Below are positions 16,672 through 25,636 of a stretch of DNA of 64,000 nucleotides, one piece after another. Under the pieces are notes generated by a model, which searched no databases, was not told the DNA's origin, and saw only the letters and a list, made by a program, of their open reading frames with translations. The position numbers and the translations under genes are program-made. Every line of letters begins with the position of its first letter. The stretch's first letter is position 1. The stretch is from Methylobacterium sp. J-070 (GTDB taxonomy: Bacteria > Pseudomonadota > Alphaproteobacteria > Rhizobiales > Beijerinckiaceae), in contig NZ_JAKSXX010000290.1 in assembly GCF_022829385.1 (NCBI RefSeq), positions 124,001 through 188,000 of the forward strand. Direction: 5' to 3'.

Positions 16672-18033
16672 ATGCACGACATCCGCGCCATCCGGGAGAA
16701 CCCGGACGCCTTCGACCGCGACCTCGCCCGCCGGGGCCTCGCGCCGCTCTCGGCCGCGCTGATCGCCCTCGACGAGGCGCGCAAGTCCGCCGTGTCGGCC
16801 GCGCAGGCCAACCAGGAGCGGCGCAACGCGCTCGCCAAGGAGATCGGCGGCGCCAAGAAGGCCAAGGACGAGGCCCGCGCCGCCGCGCTGATGGCGGAGG
16901 TCGCGGCGCTGAAAGGCGCCGAGCCGGAGCTGAAGGCCGCGCAGGACGAGGCCGACAAGGCCCTGGCGGACCGCCTCGCGGCCATCCCGAACCGGCCGAA
17001 GGCCGACGTGCCGGAGGGCGCGGACGAGCACGGCAACGTGCTCTACCGCAGCCATGCCTCGACCCGCGCGCGGCTCACCGAGGGACGTGAGCATTTCGAT
17101 CTCGGCGAGGCCGCCGGCCTGATGGATTTCGAGGCGGCGGCCAAGATGTCGGGCTCGCGCTTCGTGGTGCTGAAGGGTCAGCTCGCCCGGCTGGAGCGGG
17201 CGCTCGGCCAGTTCATGCTCGACCTGCACACGCAGGAGCACGGCTATCTGGAGGTGGCGCCGCCGGTGCTGGTGCGCGACGCGGCCATGTTCGGCACGGC
17301 GCAGCTGCCGAAGTTCGAGGATGACCAGTTCTCGGTCTTCAAGGGCCTGGACTATGTGAAGTCGCTGCGCGGTCCAGGGCAGGGCGATGCGCCCCCCCCG
17401 GACGCCGCCCCGATCAGCGACGAGCATTTCTGGCTCGTCCCCACCGCCGAAGTCCCCCTCACGAACCTCGTCCGCGAATCCATCCTCCGCGAGGAGGAGC
17501 TGCCCCTGCGCTTCACCGCGCTGACCCCCTGCTTCCGGGCCGAGGCCGGGGCGGCGGGGCGCGACACCCGCGGCATGCTGCGCCAGCACCAGTTCAACAA
17601 GGTCGAGCTGGTCTCGATCACCACGCCCGAAGAATCCGCCAACGAGCACGAGCGGATGCTCACCTGCGCGGAGGCGGTCCTGAAGAAGCTGGATCTGCCC
17701 TACCAGGTGATGACGCTCTGCACCGGCGACATGGGCTTCGCCTCGCAAAAAACCTACGACATCGAGGTCTGGGTGCCGGGCCAGCGCACCCACCGCGAGA
17801 TCTCCTCGTGCTCCGTCTGCGGCGACTTCCAGGCCCGCCGGATGAACGCCCGCTTCCGGGGCAAGGACGGCAAGCCGGCCTATGTCCACACCCTCAACGG
17901 CTCGGGGGTCGCGGTCGGCCGCGCGCTCATCGCCGTGATGGAGAACTATCAGAACCCGGACGGGAGCATCACGATCCCGTCGGTGCTCCACCCCTACATG
18001 GGCGGGCTCAACCGGATCGAGGGCACCCGCTGA
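16672..18033 (+). CDS. serS: Seryl-tRNA synthetase
   Basis: A 453-residue class II synthetase charging tRNA-Ser. The N-terminal antiparallel coiled-coil arm (residues about 1-110, with long runs of A, E, K and R) starts [15 protein letters not shown]. Motif 2 is [19 protein letters not shown] and motif 3 is [19 protein letters not shown]. The TVNS-like serine-binding region and TAEVPLTN are present. ATG 16672 starts at the conserved N-terminus; an upstream open extension overlaps the SnoaL-like gene. The stop overlaps the surE start (TGATG), so the two are translationally coupled. Confidence 0.97.
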   Translation: MHDIRAIRENPDAFDRDLARRGLAPLSAALIALDEARKSAVSAAQANQERRNALAKEIGGAKKAKDEARAAALMAEVAALKGAEPELKAAQDEADKALADRLAAIPNRPKADVPEGADEHGNVLYRSHASTRARLTEGREHFDLGEAAGLMDFEAAAKMSGSRFVVLKGQLARLERALGQFMLDLHTQEHGYLEVAPPVLVRDAAMFGTAQLPKFEDDQFSVFKGLDYVKSLRGPGQGDAPPPDAAPISDEHFWLVPTAEVPLTNLVRESILREEELPLRFTALTPCFRAEAGAAGRDTRGMLRQHQFNKVELVSITTPEESANEHERMLTCAEAVLKKLDLPYQVMTLCTGDMGFASQKTYDIEVWVPGQRTHREISSCSVCGDFQARRMNARFRGKDGKPAYVHTLNGSGVAVGRALIAVMENYQNPDGSITIPSVLHPYMGGLNRIEGTR

Positions 18034-18797
18034 TGCGCATCCTGGTCACCAACGACGACGGCATCCACGCGCCGGGCCTCGCCACCCTGGAGGAGATCGC
18101 CCGGGAATTGTCCGACGACGTCTGGGTCGTGGCGCCGGAGAGCGACCAGTCCGGCGTGTCGCACTCGCTGTCGCTGAACGACCCGCTGCGGCTGCGGCAG
18201 ATCTCGGACCAGCGTTTCGCCGTGAAGGGCACGCCCTCCGACTGCGTGATCCTCGGCGTGCGCCACATCCTGGAGGATCACGGGCCGGACCTCGTCCTGT
18301 CCGGGGTCAACCGCGGCCAGAACGTCGCCGAGGACGTGACCTATTCGGGCACCATCGCGGCCGCCATGGAGGGGACGATCCTGGGCATCCGCTCCATCGC
18401 GATGAGCCAGGCCTACGGCCCGGGCGGGCGCGGCAACCTCAAATGGGACTGCGCCAAGGCCCACGGGGCGCGCGTCGTCCGGAAGATCCTGGAGACCGGG
18501 ATCGAACCCGGCATCCTGGTCAACGTGAATTTTCCGGATTGCGAGCCGGCCGACGTGCAGGGGATCGCAGTGGCGGCCCAGGGGTTCCGCAACCAGGCGC
18601 TGCTGTCGATCGACGCCCGGGTCGACGGCCGCGGCAACCCGTATTTCTGGCTCGCCTTCGCCAAGGCCCGTTTCGAGCCCGGCCACGGCTCGGACCTCAA
18701 GGCCATCGCGGAGAAGCGGATCGCGGTGACGCCGCTCCGCCTCGACCTCACCGACGAGCCGACCTTGACGCGCTTCGCGCAGGCCTTCGCCGAGTGA
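18033..18797 (+). CDS. surE: 5'/3'-nucleotidase SurE
   Basis: A 254-residue metal-dependent nucleotidase acting on 5'- and 3'-nucleotides and short polyphosphate, involved in stationary-phase survival. The acidic metal site [10 protein letters not shown] is at the N-terminus, followed by APESDQSGVSHSLS, GTPSDCV, SGVNRGQN and YSGTIAAAMEG, all conserved. It overlaps the stop of serS by one base and its own stop overlaps the GTG of pcm. The serS-surE-pcm order is a conserved alphaproteobacterial block. Confidence 0.97.
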   Translation: MRILVTNDDGIHAPGLATLEEIARELSDDVWVVAPESDQSGVSHSLSLNDPLRLRQISDQRFAVKGTPSDCVILGVRHILEDHGPDLVLSGVNRGQNVAEDVTYSGTIAAAMEGTILGIRSIAMSQAYGPGGRGNLKWDCAKAHGARVVRKILETGIEPGILVNVNFPDCEPADVQGIAVAAQGFRNQALLSIDARVDGRGNPYFWLAFAKARFEPGHGSDLKAIAEKRIAVTPLRLDLTDEPTLTRFAQAFAE

Positions 18798-19441
18798 TCG
18801 ATCTGGGCAGCCTGGAGACGGCTGCCGGCAACGCGGCCTTCGTGATGGCGCTCCGGGGCAGGGGGCTGCGGGACACAGCGGTCCTCCGGGCGATGGAGCA
18901 GGTACCGCGGGAGGCCTTCGCGCCGCCCCCGCATCGGGAGCATGCCCGGCGGGACATCGCCCTGCCGCTGCCCTGCGGCGCGTCCATGACGGCGCCTTCG
19001 ACGGTGGCACTGATGCTGGCGCTGCTGCGGGTCGGGTCCGGCCAGCGTGTCCTGGAGATCGGCACCGGATCGGGCTACGTCACGGCTTTGCTCGCCCGGC
19101 TCGGGGCCGGCGCGGTCCTGAGCCTGGAACGCTACGCCTCCCTCGCCGCCGACGCGGCGATGCGGCTCGCCGCCCTGTCGGAGGTGCACGTCGTCCGGGC
19201 CGACGGCCTCGCCCCGAAGCTGCCGGACGGGGGCTTCGACCGGATCCTGGTGCACGGCAGCGTGAACGCGATCCCGCCGCACTGGCGCGCGGCCCTCGAA
19301 CCCGGCGGACGGCTGGTCACGGGGCTCAGGGGCGATGGGGTGTGCCGGGTCGCGGTGCTTGCGTCGCCGGAGGCCGAAGCGGAGGCGGGCGTCCCGATCC
19401 GCCTCGCGGCGCTGGTGCCGGAACTGGCGCAAATTCTATGA
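18794..19441 (+). CDS. pcm: Protein-L-isoaspartate O-methyltransferase
   Basis: A 215-residue SAM-dependent methyltransferase that repairs isoaspartyl residues in aged proteins. It shows FVMALRGRGLRDTAVLRAMEQVPREAF at the N-terminus, the substrate loop PLPCGASMTAPSTVALML, motif I VLEIGTGSGYVTALLARL, and GFDRILVHGSVNAIPPHW. The usual PIMT loop reads GQTISQP; here it is CGASMTAP, so the pairing with substrate is somewhat altered. The GTG start at 18794 overlaps the surE stop (GTGA). Confidence 0.93.
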   Translation: MIDLGSLETAAGNAAFVMALRGRGLRDTAVLRAMEQVPREAFAPPPHREHARRDIALPLPCGASMTAPSTVALMLALLRVGSGQRVLEIGTGSGYVTALLARLGAGAVLSLERYASLAADAAMRLAALSEVHVVRADGLAPKLPDGGFDRILVHGSVNAIPPHWRAALEPGGRLVTGLRGDGVCRVAVLASPEAEAEAGVPIRLAALVPELAQIL

Positions 19442-19445
19442 CACC

Positions 19446-19739
19446 GTGGCCTCTGCGCCGCGGCAGGCGACCCTTCTTCCTTCCGCCACGTCGATCGATG
19501 CGCTTTACATCGTGAGACGCAGCGAGTTGCCGTCGGACCTCCGGGATCTCGATCGCGTGACGCTCACCGCCGCTGAGGTGACGGATGACGGCTTCACGAT
19601 GGTTGTGGGGACCGAAGGAACGATCGTCGACATCCGGCGCGACGGTGTGGATTTTGAGGTCGAGTTCGCGGAGCCGGTCAGCGCGCTCGCCCCCGTCGCG
19701 GCGGCGGACCTCCGCCCCGTGAAACGCGCAGTCGCTTGA
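19446..19739 (+). CDS. Small DUF4926-like protein
   Basis: An up to 97-residue protein whose C-terminal part (DRVTLTAAEVTDDGF, then VGTEGTIVDIRRDGVDFEVEFAEP) resembles DUF4926, a small beta-barrel-like domain found near toxin-antitoxin and stress loci. The start is uncertain. GTG 19446 lies just after the pcm stop, and GTG 19512 would give a 75-residue protein that still holds the whole domain. Neither has a clear ribosome-binding site. The function is unknown. Confidence 0.6.
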   Translation: MASAPRQATLLPSATSIDALYIVRRSELPSDLRDLDRVTLTAAEVTDDGFTMVVGTEGTIVDIRRDGVDFEVEFAEPVSALAPVAAADLRPVKRAVA

Positions 19740-19822
19740 GCCATCCGAACTGGCCGCGAAGTTGGTCGCTCGACCCCCGCAAGATCGACGGCTGCACGAG
19801 ACTATCAAAGCTCAGATCGGCC

Positions 19823-19964
19823 TTCCAACCCATCCCCCCTCATCCTGAGGTGCCGGAGCGTAGCGGAAGCCTCGAAGGAGCCCTCCAGGGATCGCGCGGC
19901 TGGCTGGAGCCCTCCTTCGAGGCCCGCTGACGCGGTCACCTCAGGATGAGGACGCTGGTTGGAA
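19823..19964. repeat. Family A long palindromic repeat, copy 2
   Basis: An inverted repeat with nested arms: outer TTCCAACC / GGTTGGAA, then CTCATCCTGAGGTG / CACCTCAGGATGAG, then CCTCGAAGGAGCCCTCCAG / CTGGAGCCCTCCTTCGAGG. It lies between the convergent ends of the DUF4926-like gene and the NDUFAF6-like gene, where it could also act as a bidirectional stop for RNA polymerase. Confidence 0.92.
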
Positions 19965-20843
19965 TCACCCGATCCGCCGCGACGCCCGCCACAGGTGCCA
20001 GAGCCGGCGCCAGCGCGGCAGCTCCACGGACGTGTTGAGCGGATCGTAGCTCGCCCGCTCCATGGCGGCGAGGTAGGGCTCCACGAGGGCCACCGGCAGG
20101 AACGCGGCCCCGGCCGAGGGCGCGATGGTCGGCCGTGCCGCCTCGAAGGCCTTCAGGTGCTGCCGGGCGAGGGCGCGCAGGTCGGCGCAGGCCCGGCGCA
20201 GGCCCGGGCCGCCGCGGCCGGTGACGACGTCCTCGCGGGTGACCCCGTAGCGCGCGAGGATGTCGGCGGGCAGGTAGACCTGTCCCGAGCGGGCGTGCCA
20301 GGGCAGGGCGCGCAGCAGGCCGGTGATCCCGTAGGCGACGCCGGCATGCCCGGCCGCGCCCGCGCCGCCGGGCTCCGCGCCGTGGCCGATCACGAGGCTC
20401 GCCAGGCGGAACAGCGCCGAGGCGGTCTCGCCGCAATAGCCCTCCAGGTCGTTCACCCGGGGCATCGGATCCTCGTAGAGGTCGAACACCCGGGCGTCGA
20501 TCAGGTCGACGAAGGGCTGGCGGCCGAGGCGGTTCACCCGGATCGCCTCCTCGAGGGCGGCCGCCACCGGATTGGCGCGCACGTCGCCCCGGGCCTCGCC
20601 CTGGAGGGCGTCGCGCCACCATTGCAGGCGGATCTCCCCGGCCATGGGGTTCGAGGCCGCCTCGCGCACCCGGGCGATGGTCAGGCTGAAGGCGTAGAGC
20701 GCGAACAGGTGCGGCCGTGCTTCGGCCGGCGCGAACAGCGTGGCGTAGTAGCGGTCCGGGTCGCCGGCCCGGACCAGACCCTCGCAATGGGATTGCGCGA
20801 AGGGGAGGCCCGTCTCGGCGGTCGTGCCCTCGACCTCCGGCAT
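19965..20843 (-). CDS. Squalene/phytoene synthase-fold protein, NDUFAF6-like
   Basis: A 292-residue protein with the prenyl-synthase fold but without the catalytic aspartate motifs. Where true synthases have the first DxxxD, this reads IARVREAASNPMAGEIRLQWW. Where the second should be, it reads LRALPWHARSGQVYLPADIL. Both segments closely resemble mitochondrial complex I assembly factor NDUFAF6 rather than squalene synthase. It overlaps the stop of the upstream Mth938/NDUFAF3-like gene (TGATG), and that gene follows secF. I infer a role in respiratory complex I assembly, not hopanoid or carotenoid synthesis. The start is ATG 20843. Confidence 0.88.
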   Translation of the reverse strand: MPEVEGTTAETGLPFAQSHCEGLVRAGDPDRYYATLFAPAEARPHLFALYAFSLTIARVREAASNPMAGEIRLQWWRDALQGEARGDVRANPVAAALEEAIRVNRLGRQPFVDLIDARVFDLYEDPMPRVNDLEGYCGETASALFRLASLVIGHGAEPGGAGAAGHAGVAYGITGLLRALPWHARSGQVYLPADILARYGVTREDVVTGRGGPGLRRACADLRALARQHLKAFEAARPTIAPSAGAAFLPVALVEPYLAAMERASYDPLNTSVELPRWRRLWHLWRASRRIG

Positions 20844-21241
20844 CAGGCCACCGCGATCAGAGCGGCCGCGACCTTACGGTTCTCGGCCACCAGGATGTTG
20901 TAGGTCCGGGCGGCGGCCCCGGTCTGCATCACGTCGAGGCCGACGCCGAAATCCTTGAGCCACCCCCGCAGGGCCGGATCGATGGCCGCGATGTCGAGGC
21001 CGGTCCCGACGAGCAGGAGCTCGATCCCCCCGGCCTCCGCCTGGACCGGGCGCAGCGCCGCCCGATCGATCGCCCGCGGCTCCGTCACCTCCCAGGCGCG
21101 CACCCCCGAGGGCAGGAGCAGGATCGAGCCACGATGCGACATGCCGGCGAAGCGGAAGCCGCCGTTGCCATAGGTGTCGATGATGTGGCGCCCGGGCACG
21201 AAGCCCGACTCGAAGCCCGTCGATGTCTCCCGCTCGGCCAT
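20843..21241 (-). CDS. Mth938-like (DUF498) protein, NDUFAF3 homologue
   Basis: A 132-residue single-domain protein of the Mth938/DUF498 family, the bacterial counterpart of mitochondrial complex I assembly factor NDUFAF3. Visible features are the N-terminal GNGGFRFAGMSHRGSILLLP, the central IELLLVGTGLDI and the end MQTGAAARTYNILVAENRKVAAALI. It lies 12 bp after secF and overlaps the NDUFAF6-like gene, so all are probably on one transcript with secD and yajC. Molecular activity is not known for the family. Confidence 0.9.
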   Translation of the reverse strand: MAERETSTGFESGFVPGRHIIDTYGNGGFRFAGMSHRGSILLLPSGVRAWEVTEPRAIDRAALRPVQAEAGGIELLLVGTGLDIAAIDPALRGWLKDFGVGLDVMQTGAAARTYNILVAENRKVAAALIAVA

Positions 21242-21253
21242 GTCGGAAACAGA

Positions 21254-22195
21254 CTACTCCGCCGGTTGCGGGACACCGGACCGCTCGGCGGCCGCCCGGG
21301 CGCCCGAGAGCATCAGGCCCAGGTAGATCAACACCGGCGTCGAGATGAAGATCGCCGAGTACGTGCAGATCACGACGCCGCAGAGCATCACCACGGCGAA
21401 CCCCTTGATCGCCTCGCCGCCGAACAAGACCAGGGCCAGCAGCGACAGGGACGACGAGATCGACGTCATCACGGTGCGCGACATGGTCGAATTGATCGAC
21501 AGGTTGAGCAGATCGACGGTCGGGATCGTCTTGTACCGGCGCATCAGCTCCCGGGTACGGTCGAACACCACCACCGTCTCGTTCAGCGAGTAGCCGACGA
21601 TGGTCAGGATCGCGGCGATCGAGGTCATGTTGAACTCGATGCGGGTGACGATGAACACGCCCATCGTCAGCACGATGTCGTGGAGGGTGCCCACGATGGC
21701 GCCGAGCGCCAGCTCCCGCTCGAAACGGAACCACAGGTAGAGCAGAACCGCTACCACCGACAGCACGACGCCGAGCGTGCCCGACTGCACCAGCTCGCCG
21801 GAGACCCGCGGGCCGACGGTCTCGGTGCGGCGGAACTCGTAATCCTGATCGAAGGCGGCGTGCGCCTTGTTCATCACCGCGGTCTGGCCCTGCTCGCCGG
21901 GCTGAAGCGGCAGGCGGACCAGCACCGTGCCCTGGTTGCCGAGTTCCTGCACCTCCGGCTCACCGAAGCCGAAGCCGACGGCCGTGTGCCGGATCGCGGC
22001 CACATCCGCGTTGCCCGACTTCGCCTGCAGCTCGACCAGGGTGCCGCCCTTGAAATCGATGCCGAAGTTCAGCCCGATCGTCAGGAACAGCGCCACGGTG
22101 GCGAGCGACAGCAGCGCCGAGAGCGGGAAGGTGAAGCGCCGGAATCGCATGAAGTCGAAATGCGATTCATCGGGCCAGAGGCGGAGCAGGCGCAT
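21254..22195 (-). CDS. secF: Protein translocase subunit SecF
   Basis: A 313-residue inner-membrane protein that, with SecD, uses the proton gradient to assist export through SecYEG. The N-terminal helix is followed by LNFGIDFKGGTLVEL. The periplasmic domain ends near GPRVSGELVQSGTLGVVLSVVAVLLYLWFRFE. The C-terminal helices carry GYSLNETVVVFDRTRELMR and NSTMSRTVMTS. It is separated from secD by 227 bp holding a long palindromic repeat, which is unusual because secD and secF are normally tightly linked. Confidence 0.96.
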   Translation of the reverse strand: MRLLRLWPDESHFDFMRFRRFTFPLSALLSLATVALFLTIGLNFGIDFKGGTLVELQAKSGNADVAAIRHTAVGFGFGEPEVQELGNQGTVLVRLPLQPGEQGQTAVMNKAHAAFDQDYEFRRTETVGPRVSGELVQSGTLGVVLSVVAVLLYLWFRFERELALGAIVGTLHDIVLTMGVFIVTRIEFNMTSIAAILTIVGYSLNETVVVFDRTRELMRRYKTIPTVDLLNLSINSTMSRTVMTSISSSLSLLALVLFGGEAIKGFAVVMLCGVVICTYSAIFISTPVLIYLGLMLSGARAAAERSGVPQPAE

Positions 22196-22250
22196 TGTTT
22201 CGGACCTAACATTTGGGGAGTGACAGCGCCGACCCGCTCATCCCATCCTT

Positions 22251-22378
22251 ACCCTCATCCTGAGGTGCCGGAGCGCAGCGGAGGCCTCGAAGGAGGCCTC
22301 CAGAACTCACGGCGCCGGCTGGAGGGCTCCTTCGAGGCCCGCTGGCGCGGGCACCTCAGGATGAGGGCGTGGTTTGGA
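22251..22378. repeat. Family A long palindromic repeat, copy 3 (between secD and secF)
   Basis: Arms CCTCATCCTGAGGTGCC / GCACCTCAGGATGAGG and CTCGAAGGAGGCCTCCAG / CTGGAGGGCTCCTTCGAGG form a long hairpin. It sits inside the secD-secF intergenic space, so transcription or RNA stability between the two may be affected. Confidence 0.92.
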
Positions 22379-22422
22379 GCGGCCTTTGCCAGCGGTGATC
22401 GGTCTCCCGAAAGTGAGCATCT

Positions 22423-24027
22423 TCAGAACGGCAGGGCCTTCGGCCGGAAGGTCTTGTACCACACCGCGATCATCATCCGGGTCAGCGTCACCGCGGTGAT
22501 GACCGTCGTGAGGATGCCGAGGATGAACACCACCGCGAACCCCTTCACCGGGCCCGAGCCGAGGAAGAACAGGATCAGGGCGGCGATCGCCATGGTCGAG
22601 TTCGAGTCGATGATCGTCGCGAACGCCCGATCGAAGCCCGCCTGGAGGGCCGAGATCAGCGAGCGGCCGGCATGGCTCTCCTCGCGCATGCGCTCGTAGA
22701 TCAGCACGTTGGAATCCACCGCGGTGCCGATGGTGAGCACGATCCCGGCGATGCCCGGCAGGGTCATGGTCGCCTCCAGCACCGACATCAGGCCGAGGAT
22801 CAGGCCCACGTGGACCATCAGGGCGATGTTGGCGATGAACCCGAAGGTCCCGTAGGTGGCGAACATGAAGCAGACCACCAGGCCCGCCGCCACCAGCGTG
22901 GCGAGCTTGCCGGCCTCGATGGAATCGCGGCCGAGCCCCGGCCCGACGACGCGGCGCTCGACCACGGTGAACTTCGCCGGCAGCGCGCCGGCCCGCAGCA
23001 GGACGGACAGGTCGTTGGCCTGCTGCACGGTGAAGTTGCCGGTGATCTGGCCCGATCCGCCGGTGATCGCCGAGCGGATCACCGGGGCCGACACGACCTC
23101 GTTGTCGAGCACGATCGCCATGCGCCGGCCGACGTTCTCGGAGGTCGCCTGACCGAAGCGCTGCGCCCCGCGCAGGTTGAACTTGAAGCTGACCATCGGC
23201 TCGTGGGACTGCTGGTCGAAGGAGGGCTGCGCGTCGGTCAGCTCGCCGCCGTCGGCCATGACCCGACGCTCCACCGGCACCTTGGCGCCCTTCTCGTCCT
23301 TGGAGGGCAGCATATCGACATCGCCCGAGGGGCTGTCGGAGAGCATCCGGAATTCGAGCTTGGCGGTGGAGCCGAGGAGCTTCTCCAGCCGCTCGGGGTT
23401 CTGCTCGCCCGGCACCTGGATCAAAATACGGTCGGCGCCCTGCTGCTGGATCGAGGGCTCGGTGGTGCCGGTGGAATCCAGGCGGCGGCGGATGACCTCG
23501 ATACCCTGGCTCACGGCCCGCCGGGTGCGGTCGGTGATGCCGGCATCGGTGAGCGTCAGGCGGACCAAGCCCCCCGGCTGCTCGGACACGTCCAGGGTGC
23601 GGGCCGCCGTCTGGCCGAGCGAGGTGGTGATCGGCTGCGACAGTTCCTGAAGCTTCGGCAGGACCTTGGCCCGGGCGGCATCGTCCGCGATCTTCACCTG
23701 GACGCCGCGCTGGAGCAGGCCGATGCCGCCGTCGGCGCGGACGCTCTCCTGCTGGAGCACCCGGCGCACGTCGTCGCGCAGGGCCTTGGCCTGGGAGGCG
23801 ATCAGCTCGTTCTGGTCGACCTCGAGAAGCAATTGCGAGCCGCCCTGGAGGTCAAGGCCGAGCACGATCGCGCGGGTCGGCACCACCCAGCTCGGGAACC
23901 ACGAGGGCAGGCTGGCGACGAAGCCCTTCCGCTGCTCGGGCGAGAAGAAGCTCGGCACGGCGAGCATCAGGCCGATCAGGATAAGGCCAAGCGTCGCGAT
24001 GATCTTCGCACGGGAGAAGCGCAGCAT
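22423..24027 (-). CDS. secD: Protein translocase subunit SecD
   Basis: A 534-residue inner-membrane protein. After the first helix the conserved segment GLDLQGGSQLLLEVD is present. The large periplasmic P1 domain includes TLTDAGITDRTRRAV and ADRILIQVPGEQNPERL. The membrane part carries LRAGALPAKFTVVERRVVGPGLG, GIAGIVLTIGTAVDSNVLIYERMREE and DSNSTMAIAALILFFLG. The conserved Asp in TAVDSN is thought to take part in proton coupling. It follows yajC with a 58 bp gap. Confidence 0.96.
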   Translation of the reverse strand: MLRFSRAKIIATLGLILIGLMLAVPSFFSPEQRKGFVASLPSWFPSWVVPTRAIVLGLDLQGGSQLLLEVDQNELIASQAKALRDDVRRVLQQESVRADGGIGLLQRGVQVKIADDAARAKVLPKLQELSQPITTSLGQTAARTLDVSEQPGGLVRLTLTDAGITDRTRRAVSQGIEVIRRRLDSTGTTEPSIQQQGADRILIQVPGEQNPERLEKLLGSTAKLEFRMLSDSPSGDVDMLPSKDEKGAKVPVERRVMADGGELTDAQPSFDQQSHEPMVSFKFNLRGAQRFGQATSENVGRRMAIVLDNEVVSAPVIRSAITGGSGQITGNFTVQQANDLSVLLRAGALPAKFTVVERRVVGPGLGRDSIEAGKLATLVAAGLVVCFMFATYGTFGFIANIALMVHVGLILGLMSVLEATMTLPGIAGIVLTIGTAVDSNVLIYERMREESHAGRSLISALQAGFDRAFATIIDSNSTMAIAALILFFLGSGPVKGFAVVFILGILTTVITAVTLTRMMIAVWYKTFRPKALPF

Positions 24028-24085
24028 CGGCCGTCTTTTTTCTCTTGTGGGCCGGCACGTTACGCCGGCCGGTTCAACTGGAAGT

Positions 24086-24418
24086 TCAGACGGCCTTCAC
24101 CGAGCCCTTGGCCCGGACCTCGGAGATCATCGACCGGACCACCCGCACGCGCACGTTCGGGGCGATCTCTACCTCGATCTCGGGCTGGTCGTCCGACGCC
24201 TTGACCACGCGGCCGACGAGGCCGCCGTTGGTGACGATCGTGTCGTCCCGACGCACGGCCTTCAGCAGCGTCTGGTGATCCTTGACCCGCTTCTGCTGCG
24301 GCCGCAGGATCAGGAAATACATGATCACGAAGATCAGGACGAACGGGACCACCTGAAAGGCGATCTCCGCTCCGCCAGCGGCCGTACCGGCCGCTTGCGC
24401 GAAGGCGGGGGTGATCAA
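24086..24418 (-). CDS. yajC: Preprotein translocase subunit YajC
   Basis: A 110-residue protein with one transmembrane helix (FQVVPFVLIFVIMYFLIL, residues about 22-40) followed by RPQQKRVKDHQ and a cytoplasmic beta domain with IVTNGGLVGRVVKA. It is an accessory partner of SecDF. It starts at ATG 24418; the longer frame upstream overlaps intergenic sequence. It heads the yajC-secD-secF-NDUFAF3-like-NDUFAF6-like run. Confidence 0.95.
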   Translation of the reverse strand: MITPAFAQAAGTAAGGAEIAFQVVPFVLIFVIMYFLILRPQQKRVKDHQTLLKAVRRDDTIVTNGGLVGRVVKASDDQPEIEVEIAPNVRVRVVRSMISEVRAKGSVKAV

Positions 24419-24550
24419 CGAGCGTCTCCTGCAAATGGCGCGCGGGCCGGCGGCCGGTTTTCGGCGTGGCCAGACCTGTCGAAAAGCGCGCGGACTATAG
24501 CCAGGGGCTTCCCGAAAGCAACGCCGAAGCGGCGCGGACCCGCGACGGCG

Positions 24551-25432
24551 TCAGACCAGGGCGCGGACCGCCGCCGCGAAGGCGTCCGACGCCTCCTGCG
24601 GAAAGTTGTGCCCGACCCCCGCGACGATCTCACGCCGATACGGGCCCGTGAAGTGGCGCGCGTCGGTGTCGGCGACCGACGGCGGCCCGACGCCGTCCTC
24701 GGCGCCCAGCAGGACGATCGACGGCACGGAGATCTGCGGCTGGGCCGCCAGACGCGCCTCGATCTCCACCAGCGCCGGGTCGCCCGGCACGAGGCCGAAA
24801 CGGTGGCGGTAGGAATGCACCACCACGTCCACGAAATCGGGATTCTCGAAGGCGCGGGCGGTCGCCGCGAAGGTGGCCGCGTCGAAGGTCCAGGTCGGCG
24901 ACCAGAGCTGCCAGAGCAGGCGGCAGAACGCGTCGCGGTTCGCCGCGAGGCCCGCCCGGCCGCGCTCGCCGTGAAGGTAGTACTGGTACCAGAGCCGGTG
25001 CTCGGCTTCCGGCGCGACCGGTCGGCCGGCGGCCGGGATGTTCTGGATGTTGTAGCCGACGCCGCAGCTCACGAGGCCCCTGGCCCGGTCCGGCCACAGC
25101 GCCGCGACCACGCAGGCCGCTCGACCGCCCCAATCGTAGCCGGCGAGCACGGCGCGCTCGATGCCGAGGGCGTCGAGAAAGGCCAAGAGGTCGGCTCCGA
25201 GGGCCGCCTGCTCGCCCGAGCGGGGGGTCGCGGCGTCGACGAACCGGGTCGGTCCATAGCCGCGCAGGTACGGGACGAGGCAGCGGATCCCGGTGCCGGC
25301 CAGTCGCTCGGCCGCCGCTTCGCAGGCGCGGATGTCGTACGGGAAGCCGTGGAGCAGCACCGCGGGCGGACCGTCCGGCGGTCCGACCTCCCGATAGGCG
25401 ACGTCCAGCACGCCCGCGCGCACGCGCTTCAT
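24551..25432 (-). CDS. Alpha/beta hydrolase, epoxide-hydrolase-like
   Basis: A 293-residue alpha/beta hydrolase. The oxyanion motif is VLLHGFPYDI, and the nucleophile elbow is GYDWGG, placing Asp rather than Ser at the nucleophile. That pattern is typical of epoxide hydrolases and haloalkane dehalogenases. Two cap-domain tyrosines in WYQYYLHGERG could position an epoxide. The C-terminal catalytic His is in VGHNFPQEASDAF. It is upstream of yajC on the same strand with a 132 bp gap, so co-transcription is uncertain. The natural substrate is not evident. Confidence 0.87.
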   Translation of the reverse strand: MKRVRAGVLDVAYREVGPPDGPPAVLLHGFPYDIRACEAAAERLAGTGIRCLVPYLRGYGPTRFVDAATPRSGEQAALGADLLAFLDALGIERAVLAGYDWGGRAACVVAALWPDRARGLVSCGVGYNIQNIPAAGRPVAPEAEHRLWYQYYLHGERGRAGLAANRDAFCRLLWQLWSPTWTFDAATFAATARAFENPDFVDVVVHSYRHRFGLVPGDPALVEIEARLAAQPQISVPSIVLLGAEDGVGPPSVADTDARHFTGPYRREIVAGVGHNFPQEASDAFAAAVRALV

Positions 25433-25636
25433 GATGACTCCCGGAACCCGGCGTCCCGCATCCTAGGACCGGGCGCGAAGGCGTTGCAAACGGAAGACCG
25501 TCCAGATCCGCTGACCGGCCGTGGCGCGTGCGCAGGACCCGCGCGGCGATCCACCGCGCAATTGCCGCACGCGCTTGCCGACGGCCGGGCGCGCCCGAAG
25601 TCCCGAGCGCATCGCAACACGCGACGGTGGAGACTC

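Noticed and set aside
14175-17036. A 953-codon minus-strand frame spanning DUF815 to serS
   Set aside because: It changes character along its length. Only parts overlap repeats, and the real DUF815 protein is in another frame.
19965-20843. Hopanoid or carotenoid squalene/phytoene synthase
   Set aside because: Both catalytic Asp-rich motifs are missing and the gene neighbours are NDUFAF3-like and SecDF.
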